In this document: positions 8,173-16,224 of the stretch, piece after piece
How positions within the stretch are numbered: position 1 is the stretch's first letter
How the letters are laid out: each line of letters starts with the position of its first letter
From: Cohnella sp.
GTDB taxonomy: Bacteria > Bacillota > Bacilli > Paenibacillales > Paenibacillaceae
Assembly: GCA_028287445.1 (NCBI GenBank)
Contig: JAQBPQ010000278.1
Location: 1 to 32,442 of the forward strand
Length of the DNA: 32,442 nucleotides
Direction: 5' to 3'
Program-made: the position numbers and the translations under genes
Notes under the pieces: model-generated
Told to the model about the DNA's origin: nothing
What the model saw: only the letters and a program-made list of their open reading frames with translations
The model's database searches: none

Positions 8173-8991
8173 GTGACGGACAGCAACACGAACGAGACGA
8201 AGGCGCAGCTGGGTCCGGGCGAAAGGCTGGATCATTTGCTCACGCAGGATCTTCGGATCATCCAGAGCCCGGAAGTATTCAGTTTCTCGCTGGATGCCGT
8301 GCTGCTCGCACGGTTCGCAGGATTGCCGACCAAAGGGCGAATCCTGGATTTGTGCACGGGCAACGGTGTGATTCCGCTGCTGCTCACCACTCGGACCGAG
8401 AGCTCCATTGAAGGTGTAGAAATTCAACCGCGACTGGCGGATATGGCTCGACGCAGTGTGGAATTGAACGGCTTATCCGATAGGATCAGGATTCATGAGG
8501 AGGATTTACGCAGTTGGGTTCTGGAGCATACCGGAACGGAAGGCATATACGACGCGGTCACCGTGAATCCGCCTTATTTGCCTAAGCAAAGCGGGGAACA
8601 TAAGGGCAACCCGCATCTGGCTATGGCCAGACACGAGTTGGGGTGCACGCTGGAAGATGTGGTATCGGCTTGCGCCCGCTCGGTGCGCGGCGGGGGCCGG
8701 GTATCGATGGTCCATCGGCCGGCACGGCTCGTGGATATCGTGGATCTGATGCGGCGGTACCGGATAGAGCCCAAAAGAATCCGATTTGTCCATCCGGATC
8801 CATCGGCTGAAGCTAACATGGTATTGATCGAAGGGACGAAGTACGGCAAACCGGAAGTACGCCTTTTACCGCCTCTGATTGTGTATCGGGAAGACGGTTC
8901 CTATACAACCGAGCTTTTGGATGTATTCTATGGAAGGAAGACGGAATTGGCGGATCTAACGCTGGAGAAAGAGGAGGAGGGGCGGGAGTGA
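8173..8991 (+). CDS. yabB: YabB, tRNA1(Val) (adenine-37-N6)-methyltransferase family
   Basis: A 272-residue class I SAM-dependent methyltransferase. SAM motif ILDLCTGNGVIPLL at 57-70, acidic motif GVEIQ at 81-85, and the N6-adenine catalytic motif NPPY at 132-135. It is close to B. subtilis YabB in sequence and length. The homologous E. coli enzyme methylates A37 of tRNA1(Val); the tRNA substrate here is inferred from that. The start GTG at 8173 has AAAAGGAG 6 bases upstream; the frame is open 35 codons further, into the yabA terminator, so upstream starts are unlikely. Its stop overlaps the rsmI start. The GIY-YIG gene yazA found between yabB and rsmI in Bacillus is missing. Confidence 0.9.
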   Translation: MTDSNTNETKAQLGPGERLDHLLTQDLRIIQSPEVFSFSLDAVLLARFAGLPTKGRILDLCTGNGVIPLLLTTRTESSIEGVEIQPRLADMARRSVELNGLSDRIRIHEEDLRSWVLEHTGTEGIYDAVTVNPPYLPKQSGEHKGNPHLAMARHELGCTLEDVVSACARSVRGGGRVSMVHRPARLVDIVDLMRRYRIEPKRIRFVHPDPSAEANMVLIEGTKYGKPEVRLLPPLIVYREDGSYTTELLDVFYGRKTELADLTLEKEEEGRE

Positions 8992-9932
8992 GCGAATCGG
9001 ACGATAATCAAGATAAAGTGCAGGTGCAGCGCAGCTTTGCGCCTCGGGAGAAGCCGGGTACGTTGTATCTTGTCGCAACACCGATCGGCAACCTCGAAGA
9101 TATGACGTTCCGGGCCATCCGTACGCTGAAGGAAGTGGACTTGATCGCGGCGGAGGATACCAGACAGACGCGGAAGCTGCTGACCCATTTCGAAATCCAA
9201 AACCGGCTGGTTAGCTATCACGAGCACAACCGGGAGGCCAGCGGTCCGGAACTAATCAAATTTTTGGAGGAAGGGAAGCACATTGCGCTGGTGAGTGATG
9301 CCGGTATGCCGGCAATTTCTGATCCCGGTGTGGAGTTGGTCGCTGAGGCAGCCTCCCGCGGGATCCCGGTCGTGCCCGTGCCTGGAGCGAATGCGGCTCT
9401 GTCCGCGCTGATCATATCTGGGCTGCCGACGGACCGATTCTTATTTGTCGGTTTTCCGCCGCGTGACCGCAAACGAATGGGGCGTTTTCTGGATCGGTTG
9501 GAGACGGAGCCGGGTACGTTAATTTTGTACGAGTCTCCCCATCGTATCCGCAAAACGCTCGCTCATCTGGCAGAGCGTTGGGGGGGCCGGCGCATGGCGA
9601 TGGTTCGGGAGTTGACCAAACGATATGAAGAAGCGGTTCGAGGTACGGTGCGGGCCTGTCTGGCCTATGCGGAGGAACAGCCTCCAGTGGGAGAATGCTG
9701 TATTATAATAGAAGGAACAGATTTGGCCGCCCTGTCTTCCACAGGCGCGGATGTGAGATCTGACGCTTGGTGGATGACCCTCACGCTAGGTCAGCACGTG
9801 GAACATTATATGACGGAAGCCGGCAGCAACCGCAAGGAAGCGATGAAGCTTGCCGCCAAGGATCGCGGGCTGTCCCGCCGAGATGTTTATCAAGCGATGT
9901 TGGAGCGGGATAACGACCGGGATACGGAATAA
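8988..9932 (+). CDS. rsmI: RsmI, 16S rRNA (cytidine-1402-2'-O)-methyltransferase
   Basis: A 314-residue tetrapyrrole-methylase-fold enzyme that 2'-O-methylates C1402 in the decoding centre of 16S rRNA. Conserved motifs: LVATPIGNLEDMTFRAI from about residue 28, AEDTRQTRKLL near 56, VSDAGMPAISDPG near 102, and LILYESPHRI near 181. The N-terminal 20 residues are an unconserved charged extension. The GTG start overlaps the yabB stop by 4 bases and follows GAGGAGGGG, so the two methyltransferases are translationally coupled. Confidence 0.95.
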   Translation: MSESDDNQDKVQVQRSFAPREKPGTLYLVATPIGNLEDMTFRAIRTLKEVDLIAAEDTRQTRKLLTHFEIQNRLVSYHEHNREASGPELIKFLEEGKHIALVSDAGMPAISDPGVELVAEAASRGIPVVPVPGANAALSALIISGLPTDRFLFVGFPPRDRKRMGRFLDRLETEPGTLILYESPHRIRKTLAHLAERWGGRRMAMVRELTKRYEEAVRGTVRACLAYAEEQPPVGECCIIIEGTDLAALSSTGADVRSDAWWMTLTLGQHVEHYMTEAGSNRKEAMKLAAKDRGLSRRDVYQAMLERDNDRDTE

Positions 9933-9960
9933 GGAAGACCGGCCTCTGACAATGGCCGGA

Positions 9961-9998
9961 CAAAAAAGTTCCTCCCGCGTCTATCATTCGGGAGGAAA
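9961..9998 (-). terminator. Terminator of abrB
   Basis: Read on the minus strand: a perfect 9-bp stem TTCCTCCCG/CGGGAGGAA (plus-strand 9989-9997 and 9969-9977), then C and six T. Another inverted repeat CCGGCC...GGCCGG at 9939-9959 lies just beyond but has no T-run on either side; it may help stop rsmI transcripts. Confidence 0.85.
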
Positions 9999-10065
9999 CA
10001 AGGAGATATAAAAAGGTTAGAATTAACATTTTTAAAGGGTCGATTTCTATTATAACTGATTTCTT

Positions 10066-10323
10066 CTAATTTGTCACAGGTGAAGGCAAATCCTTCAAAC
10101 ATTCTCTGCAAACAATTTTTCCTTTAAAATACGTAACGTTCTCTGCATTGCCGCAAAAGATGCAAGCAGGCTCGTATTTCTTCAGCATGATGCGCTCGCC
10201 GTCCACATAAATCTCCAGCGCATCCTTCTCCCCAATCCCGAGTGTGCGGCGCAGCTCGATCGGGATGACCACCCGGCCCAGCTCATCAACTTTACGAACG
10301 ATGCCCGTTGATTTCATCATCAT
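10066..10323 (-). CDS. abrB: AbrB, transition-state regulator
   Basis: An 85-residue DNA-binding protein. Residues 2-52 are almost identical to B. subtilis AbrB (MKSTGIVRKVDELGRVVIP...LGIGEKDALEIYVDGE), forming the swapped-hairpin SpoVT/AbrB fold. The C-terminal part differs: instead of the Bacillus oligomerisation region it has CIFCGN and VCRECLK, two Cys pairs that look like a zinc knuckle. AbrB represses post-exponential genes such as spoVG. Three ATG lie close together (MMMKSTG); the first or second is the start, with AGAGG about 10 bases upstream. It has a consensus promoter, a 100-base leader with Spo0A boxes, and its own terminator. Confidence 0.93.
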   Translation of the reverse strand: MMMKSTGIVRKVDELGRVVIPIELRRTLGIGEKDALEIYVDGERIMLKKYEPACIFCGNAENVTYFKGKIVCRECLKDLPSPVTN

Positions 10324-10395
10324 TTGGAAATAGCCTCTTTTCCGGTTAAAATAATACCGAACATCGGATCTGCCGCGATTCGGCTTGTCCATAGA

Positions 10396-10412
10396 ATCGC
10401 CAGTATTCGACA
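10396..10412 (-). promoter_or_regulatory. Tandem Spo0A boxes in the abrB leader
   Basis: On the minus strand TGTCGAA (10406-10412) is an exact Spo0A box; 10 bp further downstream TGGCGAT (10396-10402) matches six of seven positions. The pair begins about 20 bases after the predicted start of transcription. B. subtilis abrB has the same arrangement, TGTCGAA then TGACGAA 10 bp later just downstream of the promoter, where Spo0A~P represses it. Confidence 0.8.
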
Positions 10413-10437
10413 AAGTTCTGGTTTTTTTACGATCTCT

Positions 10438-10466
10438 ATCGTACCAACCATTCCCAAAAAAGTCAA
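10438..10466 (-). promoter_or_regulatory. Sigma-A promoter of abrB
   Basis: Minus-strand TTGACT (10461-10466), 17-bp spacer, TACGAT (10438-10443). Predicted start near 10431, giving a leader of about 108 bases. Confidence 0.8.
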
Positions 10467-10574
10467 CAGAAATTGAACTTCTGCCATAGGCAATATATCC
10501 CTTCTCCCTTTTAAATCAGGGATAAGTCACGGAATGGACACATACGAGAAGAAGAATTGATTAGGAGACGAACA

Positions 10575-10613
10575 TACGACATATTTCGACATTAAACAGG
10601 AGAATTTGTCGAA
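10575..10613 (+). promoter_or_regulatory. Cluster of Spo0A boxes before the HD-domain gene
   Basis: Plus-strand TACGACA (10575-10581) and TTCGACA (10585-10591) are reverse-orientation boxes TGTCGTA (one mismatch) and TGTCGAA (exact), spaced 10 bp; a third exact TGTCGAA lies forward at 10607-10613. All are within 65 bases of the HD gene start and more than 100 bases from the abrB promoter. No convincing -10 element could be fixed nearby; TTGATT at 10557-10562 is a possible -35. The 315-base gap between abrB and the HD gene (10324-10638) holds only these control elements and the abrB leader. Confidence 0.6.
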
Positions 10614-10638
10614 TTTATACCAGATGAGAGGTGAGCCT

Positions 10639-11931
10639 ATGATTAGGGAATTAACGGAAGAGAAGGTGTTCAAGGATCCGGTGCATCATTCCGTCTACGT
10701 ACAAGATCCAATAGTTTGGAAATTGATCGATACACCGGAATTCCAGAGGCTTCGGCGCATTCGCCAGCTCGGTACTTCGTATTTGACTTTCCATGGAGCG
10801 GAGCATAGCCGGTTTTCCCATTCTTTGGGTGTATATGAGATTACGAGAAAAATCATTTCCCAGTTCGAGCGAAACGGTTATGCGGACTGGCCGAAGGAAG
10901 AAAGATTAGTGAGCCTGTGCGCAGCACTGCTGCACGACGTCGGTCATGCGCCATTTTCCCATTCCTTGGAGCAGGTATTCGGCACGGATCACGAAAAATG
11001 GACCTGCGAAATCCTGTTGGCAGATACCGGTATTAACCGCGTTCTTCGTGAAGCGGACCAAGGACTTCCGGAACGGATCGCTTCCGTTATTTGCAAAAAC
11101 TATGAACAGCCGATCGTCGTCAGTCTTGTGTCCAGCCAAATGGATGCCGACCGGATGGATTATTTGCTGCGTGACTCTTATTTTACAGGTGTCCATTACG
11201 GAACATTCGATCTCGATCGCATACTCCGCGTGCTCCGACCGTACAAAGGGCGAATTGTCGTCAAAGAAAGCGGGATGCACGCCGTGGAAGCCTACTTGAT
11301 GTCGCGTTATCAAATGTACTGGCAAGTTTATTTCCATCCCGTCACGAGAAGCTCCGAAATCGTCCTTCGGTCCATATTCAAAAGAGCCCGAAAACTTCAC
11401 GAGTCGGGCTACCGGTTCGAATTCCTGCTGCCACCGGTGCGCAGGCTATTCGATGGAATACTAACGGTTGGCGATTATCTGGAGCTCGACGAGGCGATGG
11501 TTCAAACAAGTTTCGGACAATGGACGCGCGAAAAAGATCCGATTTTGTCCGATTTATGTAAACGGTTCTTAAACCGACAGCTCTATAAATATATCCCCAT
11601 GGAACATCTTGACGAAACATGGCTGTCACAAATGAGGCGGGAATGGCAGAATATCGGACTGGATCCGGATTACTACCTGGAGTTGGATACGCCGACCGAT
11701 CTGCCCTATGACGTGTATAAATCCGAAATGAAACAAGGCAGTCCGGAAAAGCCTCCGATCTTGCTGCTGGACGACAAAGAGCGGCTCACCGAGATTTCCG
11801 TCAAGTCCGAAATCATCCGATCCATCGCTGGATTGCAGCAGGGAAAATATCACATTTATTATCCTGAAGATATGGTCGTACCCCACGCAAATCGCCTTTC
11901 GCCCGATCTTCGGGAATACTTGTATTTATAA
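10639..11931 (+). CDS. HD-domain phosphohydrolase (YwfO/dNTPase-like)
   Basis: A 430-residue HD-superfamily protein. The metal ligands are visible: His61 (FSHSLGVYE), His99-Asp100 (ALLHDVGHAPFSHSLE) and Asp169/Asp171 (QMDADRMDYLLRDS). This architecture and length fit the YwfO family, whose relative EF1143 of Enterococcus is a dNTP triphosphohydrolase; nucleotide hydrolysis is thus likely, the exact substrate unknown. The ATG at 10639 follows GAGAGGTG; a TTG at 10606 also reads in frame but lies within the Spo0A-box region. It stands between abrB and tatD, where Bacillus has metS. Confidence 0.85.
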   Translation: MIRELTEEKVFKDPVHHSVYVQDPIVWKLIDTPEFQRLRRIRQLGTSYLTFHGAEHSRFSHSLGVYEITRKIISQFERNGYADWPKEERLVSLCAALLHDVGHAPFSHSLEQVFGTDHEKWTCEILLADTGINRVLREADQGLPERIASVICKNYEQPIVVSLVSSQMDADRMDYLLRDSYFTGVHYGTFDLDRILRVLRPYKGRIVVKESGMHAVEAYLMSRYQMYWQVYFHPVTRSSEIVLRSIFKRARKLHESGYRFEFLLPPVRRLFDGILTVGDYLELDEAMVQTSFGQWTREKDPILSDLCKRFLNRQLYKYIPMEHLDETWLSQMRREWQNIGLDPDYYLELDTPTDLPYDVYKSEMKQGSPEKPPILLLDDKERLTEISVKSEIIRSIAGLQQGKYHIYYPEDMVVPHANRLSPDLREYLYL

Positions 11932-11953
11932 TAGAAGGGAGACAAATTACGAC

Positions 11954-12724
11954 ATGTTGATCGACAGCCATGCGCACCTGGACTCGGGGAAATTCGACAG
12001 CGATCGGGAAGAGGTCATTGCTCGCGCTCAAGCAGCCGGAGTGGATACGATTGTCAATATAGGATTTAATAGGGAGACGATTCCAAGCACGATGGAACTG
12101 GCCGAAAAATACCCGTTTATCTATGCGGCGGTTGGATGGCACCCAACGGACTCTGCGGACATGAAGCTGGAAGAAGACCTCGCCTGGATCGAACGTCTTT
12201 GCAGCCACCCGAAGGTTGTCGCCATCGGAGAAATCGGTTTGGATTATTATTGGGACACCGCACCGAAGGAAGTACAGCACACCGTATTCCGGGAACAGAT
12301 CCGCTTGGCGCGTTATCTCCACAAGCCGATTGTCATTCATAACCGCGACGCCCATGAAGATGTAGTGCGTATTCTCCGGGAGGAGAATGCCGGCGAGATC
12401 GGCGGGATTATGCATTGCTACTCCGGCAGTTGGGAAACGGCTAAGATGTGCTTGGATATGGGGTTTTACATTTCGTTCGGCGGTCCGGTAACATTCAAAA
12501 ATGCCCGGGTACCCAAAGAGGTGTTGGCCAGGGTTCCCAACGACAGATTACTGCTGGAAACCGATTCCCCTTATCTGTCTCCCCATCCATATCGAGGAAA
12601 AAGAAACGAGTCGGCTTACGTGACTTTGGTCGCGGAATCGGCGGCAGAAATTAAAAAGATTTCGGTGGAAGAGATTTGTCTAATGACCAGTCAGAACGCG
12701 CGTAGTTGTTTGTCACTTGGATAA
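11954..12724 (+). CDS. tatD: TatD family metal-dependent deoxyribonuclease
   Basis: A 256-residue TIM-barrel hydrolase (B. subtilis YabD). Metal-binding motifs: DSHAHLD (4-10) with His6 and His8, GEIGLDYYWD near 94, VIHNRDAHED near 125, MHCYSGS near 155, and ETDSPYLSP near 204. The family removes nucleotides from DNA 3' ends and is linked to repair and RNA or DNA degradation. AAGGGAG lies 12 bases before the ATG, longer than usual; the opening MLIDSHAHLD fixes the start. The gap from the HD gene is 22 bases, so they are probably co-transcribed. No clear terminator follows. Confidence 0.95.
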   Translation: MLIDSHAHLDSGKFDSDREEVIARAQAAGVDTIVNIGFNRETIPSTMELAEKYPFIYAAVGWHPTDSADMKLEEDLAWIERLCSHPKVVAIGEIGLDYYWDTAPKEVQHTVFREQIRLARYLHKPIVIHNRDAHEDVVRILREENAGEIGGIMHCYSGSWETAKMCLDMGFYISFGGPVTFKNARVPKEVLARVPNDRLLLETDSPYLSPHPYRGKRNESAYVTLVAESAAEIKKISVEEICLMTSQNARSCLSLG

Positions 12725-12847
12725 AAAGTGGACAACTTGGGCAGCAAAATGGAAGGTTTGGGCCAAAAAAACTGGTTTTCGCGCGATTTCATACGAAAGT
12801 ACCGGGTTTTTCGGCTGAAAATGGGGAAATTCGTCCATTGACCCTTC

Positions 12848-12877
12848 TTTACACATTTGCTGTGTTCCGGTTATTAT
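12848..12877 (+). promoter_or_regulatory. Sigma-A promoter for the riboswitch leader
   Basis: TTTACA (12848-12853), 18-bp spacer, TATTAT (12872-12877): each hexamer differs from consensus by one base. Predicted start near 12884, about 30 bases before the aptamer. The stretch 12725-12847 between tatD and this promoter shows nothing else I can support. Confidence 0.6.
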
Positions 12878-12911
12878 CAAACACAGAGTTTCATATCGCA
12901 TTTGTTATCCA

Positions 12912-13086
12912 GAACGCTGAATCTTCCGAGAGGAAGAGCGGGGGACCCAACGCAAGGGGCGTCGATGACGCCTGCAGCGGTCCGAGCAATCTTGGGGTGA
13001 ATTTCGCGGAACGGCCTGTTAAGCCGTGAAGTGAATAGGGCAGCTCTCTTTGTCCGAATCCGACAGCTAACCTCGCAAGCGTATAG
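12912..13086 (+). promoter_or_regulatory. Cyclic di-AMP riboswitch (ydaO-yuaA type)
   Basis: The conserved blocks of the ydaO class occur in order: AACGCTGAATC at 12913, AGCGGGGGACCCAACG at 12937, GGGGTGAAT at 12994, AATAGGGCAGCTC at 13034, and CCGACAGCTAACCTCGCAAG at 13060. The first stem closes with ACGCT (12914-12918) and AGCGT (13078-13082). A terminator follows after 50 bases and the 3D-domain protein gene after that. The class binds two c-di-AMP and turns expression off at high ligand by termination; it often precedes cell-wall remodelling enzymes, as here. Confidence 0.92.
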
Positions 13087-13136
13087 AGAGAGGTCAACCT
13101 CGTGCTGTCTATTTCCCTTTTGTGTCCAAAAGGCGA

Positions 13137-13171
13137 AGCCACGAACAGGTCCTCTGTCGATGGCTTTTTTT
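13137..13171 (+). terminator. Riboswitch-controlled terminator
   Basis: Stem AGCCA/TGGCT continued by CGA/TCG and CAG/CTG with single-base bulges, then seven T. It is the probable expression platform of the c-di-AMP riboswitch. The 175 bases from here to the start codon contain no further element I recognise. Confidence 0.78.
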
Positions 13172-13346
13172 ATTGGGCAAAAAGTGGTTAATAGAATCAT
13201 TAAGGCCTGTTTCTGGTTTAGGCGACACTTCTTTCGCACGCTTCGCCGCAATCGCGAACAGGGTGTCGTTAACAAAACGAATTAGTCGCGTCTGACGAAA
13301 TCATGCATTACAGTCGACGGCGGGGCTATGAAGGAGGAGCGAGAAA

Positions 13347-14504
13347 ATGGGCGTTATTCCTGTAGAGGGAACCCATGATCCACGACCGACCGGCAAGCTT
13401 ATCGCAGCGAAATGGAAGCATGAGTATTTGCGTATGATCTTAATCGGCGCAATTCTCTCTTTTGCAATCATCGTTATGTATACTTCGCTGCTGCATGGGG
13501 CGTCCGCCAAAAGCGTGACCGTCGTGGACGGCGGTATATCCGCCAATTATCAAACCCGGAGCTCCGACGTATCCGGATTTTTAGCAGAAAACAACATCAA
13601 CATCGGTCCGTTCGACCGCGTCTCTTTATCGCTGGGGAACCCATTGCGCAAAAGAGAAAACCTCGTAATCGAACGAGCCAAGCAATTCACCCTCCTTGCC
13701 GACGGCAAACAGCAGGTGAAATATACGACCGAGCAAACGGTAGGCGACGCCTTGAAGGCATTTAACATTGCGGTGGGCCCACAAGACCGTGTGCTGCCCG
13801 CTTGGAATTCTCCCTTGCAAGAAGGGCTTAATGTGAGCGTCGTACGGGTTCGCACCGAAACTTTCGAGGCAAGACATCCGATTCAGTTTGCGGTGGTTCA
13901 GCAGAAAGACGCCAACCTTACCGTCGGCAAACAAAAAGTGGTCACAACCGGCAAACAAGGCATCCTTGTGAGAAAAATGGTACGCGTTTACGAAGACGGC
14001 AAACTCGTCCGCGAGCAAGTCGTCAATCAAGCTGTGGCCCAGCCGGCCGTTCAGCAAATCGTGGCTGTAGGTTCGAAGAAAAAAGCCCAAGCGATGACGC
14101 TGGCTTACAATACAGCAAACGTGTCCAATGCCGGAAATGTGATGCAAATGAACGGAAGAACGATTAAAGTTCGGCAAGTGATGAATAACGTAACACTGAC
14201 CGCCTATTCGGCAGGAGTTGCATCCACAGGTAAAGCCAAAGGCCATCCGGAATATGGGATTACAGCATCCGGCAGAACCGTCCAAGAAGGAAGGACGATC
14301 GCCGTGGATCCCCGGTTGATTCCGCTAGGCTGGTGGGTTTACATCGAAGGCATCGGCTTACGCCGTGCGGAAGATACCGGAAGTGCGATCAAGGGCAAAA
14401 AAATCGATGTCTATTACGACAGTGAGAATTATGCCGACCGTTTCGGCTTGAAACGCGGGTTTACCGTTTATGTGATCGGTCCAGTTAAACCGACGGCCGA
14501 TTAA
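13347..14504 (+). CDS. yabE: Cell-wall protein with DUF348, G5 and 3D domains (YabE-like)
   Basis: A 385-residue protein. Residues 1-29 are cytoplasmic, 30-49 form a membrane anchor, then two DUF348 repeats (about 55-110 and 111-165), a G5 domain (about 168-245) and a C-terminal 3D domain (about 285-380) with the three conserved aspartates in AVDPRLIP, AEDTGSAIKG and KIDVYYD. The 3D fold is related to lytic transglycosylase MltA and Rpf-type enzymes, so peptidoglycan cleavage is likely. ATG at 13347 follows GGAGGAG. Control by the c-di-AMP riboswitch fits a role in wall turnover under turgor stress. Confidence 0.92.
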   Translation: MGVIPVEGTHDPRPTGKLIAAKWKHEYLRMILIGAILSFAIIVMYTSLLHGASAKSVTVVDGGISANYQTRSSDVSGFLAENNINIGPFDRVSLSLGNPLRKRENLVIERAKQFTLLADGKQQVKYTTEQTVGDALKAFNIAVGPQDRVLPAWNSPLQEGLNVSVVRVRTETFEARHPIQFAVVQQKDANLTVGKQKVVTTGKQGILVRKMVRVYEDGKLVREQVVNQAVAQPAVQQIVAVGSKKKAQAMTLAYNTANVSNAGNVMQMNGRTIKVRQVMNNVTLTAYSAGVASTGKAKGHPEYGITASGRTVQEGRTIAVDPRLIPLGWWVYIEGIGLRRAEDTGSAIKGKKIDVYYDSENYADRFGLKRGFTVYVIGPVKPTAD

Positions 14505-14567
14505 AGGAAAAAGTTGCAAAAACTTGAATTATAAATTCTTGAGCTCTTAATTATACTTAACCAACGG

Positions 14568-14606
14568 GTTCGCCCTTCCAATCGGGAGGGCGGACCTATC
14601 TTTTTA
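14568..14606 (+). terminator. Terminator after the 3D-domain gene
   Basis: GTTCGCCCTTCC (14568-14579) pairs with GGGAGGGCGGAC (14584-14595) with G-T pairs and one mismatch, loop AATC; five T follow at 14601. The block before it (14520-14560) is AT-rich. Confidence 0.78.
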
Positions 14607-14679
14607 TCCCCATAAGTTGATGTGTTAGCTAAAGTCGATTACGCTGATAACAAAGTGTCGGACAAAGGCGGAATGGACA

Positions 14680-15240
14680 GTGACGATCCGAGAAATGATT
14701 GTGGTGGAAGGAAAAGACGATACGGCAGCGATCCGCAGGGCCGTGGGAGCCGACACGATCGAAACCGGCGGCTCTGCCGTCGGGGAAGATGTGCTGAAGC
14801 GCATCGAATTGGCGCAAGAGCGGCGAGGGGTCATCATCTTCACGGATCCCGATTCTCCGGGCGAACGGATTCGAAAAATGGTCGCGGAACGGGTGCCGGG
14901 TGCGAAGCATGCGTTCTTGACGCGTGACGAGGCCAGGGGGCGTGACGGACTTGGGGTCGAACATGCCTCCGACGAAGCCATTCGACGAGCGCTGGAGGGG
15001 GTTCGAAGTACGGAAGAGGCCGGAGAAGCGGTGGACGCGGGAGCAATCGAGTGGGGCGATTTATTGGATGCGGGGCTCATCGTGCACGCCGATGCTGCCC
15101 GCCGCCGCGAGCGGATGGGTGAACTTCTCGGTATCGGATACGCGAACGGGAAGCAATTTTTCAAACGATGTTCGATGTTTCGGATCACGCCGGCCGAATT
15201 TGCCGCGGCGCTGCAGCAGATGAAGAAAGAAGGGTTATAG
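14680..15240 (+). CDS. rnmV: Ribonuclease M5
   Basis: A 186-residue Toprim endoribonuclease that matures 5S rRNA precursor in Gram-positives. Toprim motifs: VVEGKDD (8-14) with catalytic Glu10 and [12 protein letters not shown] (54-65) with the DxD aspartates. The C-terminal half (from about 100) is the family-specific RNA-binding part. GTG at 14680 has AAAGGCGG about 7 bases upstream. It pairs with rsmA (8 bases downstream) as in Bacillus; its substrate, a 5S rRNA gene, is at the left edge of the window. Confidence 0.95.
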   Translation: MTIREMIVVEGKDDTAAIRRAVGADTIETGGSAVGEDVLKRIELAQERRGVIIFTDPDSPGERIRKMVAERVPGAKHAFLTRDEARGRDGLGVEHASDEAIRRALEGVRSTEEAGEAVDAGAIEWGDLLDAGLIVHADAARRRERMGELLGIGYANGKQFFKRCSMFRITPAEFAAALQQMKKEGL

Positions 15241-15248
15241 AGGCGCAT

Positions 15249-16178
15249 ATGAAGAAACCACAAACAAAGAGCAAGCACGCAGCCAAAACCGGCGGCGGGT
15301 TGGAGACAGCCATCGCAGGCGCAGGGCGTACGCGGGATATCATTCGCCGCCATGGGTTCAAGTTCAAGAAAAGTCTCGGACAAAATTTCCTGATCGACGG
15401 ACATATTTTAGATCAAATCATCGCAGCGGCCGGGCTGGATGAAACGCGCGGTGCACTGGAAATCGGTCCGGGCATCGGCGCATTGACCGAACGGCTTGCC
15501 CAGGCATCGGGGAAGGTCGTTGCGCTCGAAATTGATAATCGCCTACTCCCGATCCTGCGGGAGGCGCTTTCACCTTACAGCAATGTTGACGTCATACATG
15601 CGGATGTATTGAAAACCGATCTGCACCGGCTGTGGGAAGAACATTTTGCCAAAAGCGCAGGGGTCAGCGTTGTGGCCAACCTGCCGTATTACGTGACAAC
15701 TCCGATTATCATGAAGCTGCTGGAGGAACGCTTGCCCGTTGAGCATATTGTCGTGATGGTGCAAAAAGAAGTGGCTCAGCGCATGGCGGCAAAACCAGGA
15801 GGCAAGGAGTATGGCAGCCTGAGTATCGCCGTCCAGTATTATTGTGAGCCGGAGCTCATTTGCATCGTACCTTCCGGCGCTTTCATGCCCCCGCCTAAAG
15901 TGGATTCGGCTGTGATCCGGCTGACGAAGCGGCCCGAACCGGCGGTGGCCGTTCCCGATGAAGATCGATTCTTCCGGGTCGTTCAAACTTCATTCGCCCA
16001 GCGGCGGAAGACGCTGGCCAATAACCTGTCGGCGCTGTCGGGCAAAGAGCGGAAAACCGAACTGTCCGACTTGCTGGAAAGCTGCGGGGTCAAGCCTGAA
16101 CGCCGCGCGGAAACGTTGTCGCTCGAAGAATTCGCCCGGATCGATGCTGCGCTTGCAGCTGCCGATATGAGGGGCTAA
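15249..16178 (+). CDS. rsmA: RsmA (KsgA), 16S rRNA dimethyladenosine transferase
   Basis: A 309-residue methyltransferase that dimethylates A1518 and A1519 in the 16S 3' end. Motifs: KKSLGQNFL (40-48), SAM loop [10 protein letters not shown] (71-80), and catalytic NLPYY (144-148). The N-terminal 25 residues are a basic extension. The C-terminal helical domain is complete. The ATG at 15249 has GAGG 6 bases upstream; the frame is open into rnmV but the upstream stretch belongs to that gene. It begins 8 bases after the rnmV stop, so the two are one unit. Confidence 0.96.
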   Translation: MKKPQTKSKHAAKTGGGLETAIAGAGRTRDIIRRHGFKFKKSLGQNFLIDGHILDQIIAAAGLDETRGALEIGPGIGALTERLAQASGKVVALEIDNRLLPILREALSPYSNVDVIHADVLKTDLHRLWEEHFAKSAGVSVVANLPYYVTTPIIMKLLEERLPVEHIVVMVQKEVAQRMAAKPGGKEYGSLSIAVQYYCEPELICIVPSGAFMPPPKVDSAVIRLTKRPEPAVAVPDEDRFFRVVQTSFAQRRKTLANNLSALSGKERKTELSDLLESCGVKPERRAETLSLEEFARIDAALAAADMRG

Positions 16179-16224
16179 ACCGCAAACGGGAGGACTGCAG
16201 GACGATCCGATTCTTCCGGACGCG

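Noticed and set aside
9939-9959. CCGGCC...GGCCGG inverted repeat as an rsmI terminator
   Set aside because: No T-run follows on the plus strand; only the neighbouring abrB terminator is well formed.
10606-10638. TTG start 11 codons upstream for the HD protein
   Set aside because: Its ribosome-binding site is only 3 bases away and the stretch coincides with a Spo0A box; ATG at 10639 has better spacing.
11949-11955. Spo0A-like box TACGACA at the tatD start
   Set aside because: One mismatch, single copy, and overlapping the start codon in a region with no promoter.
11989-11996. TTCGACA in tatD
   Set aside because: Inside coding sequence, alone and far from a promoter; likely chance.
14625-15404. 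259-codon open frame on the minus strand over rnmV and rsmA
   Set aside because: Ser/Arg/Pro-rich shadow of two conserved genes.
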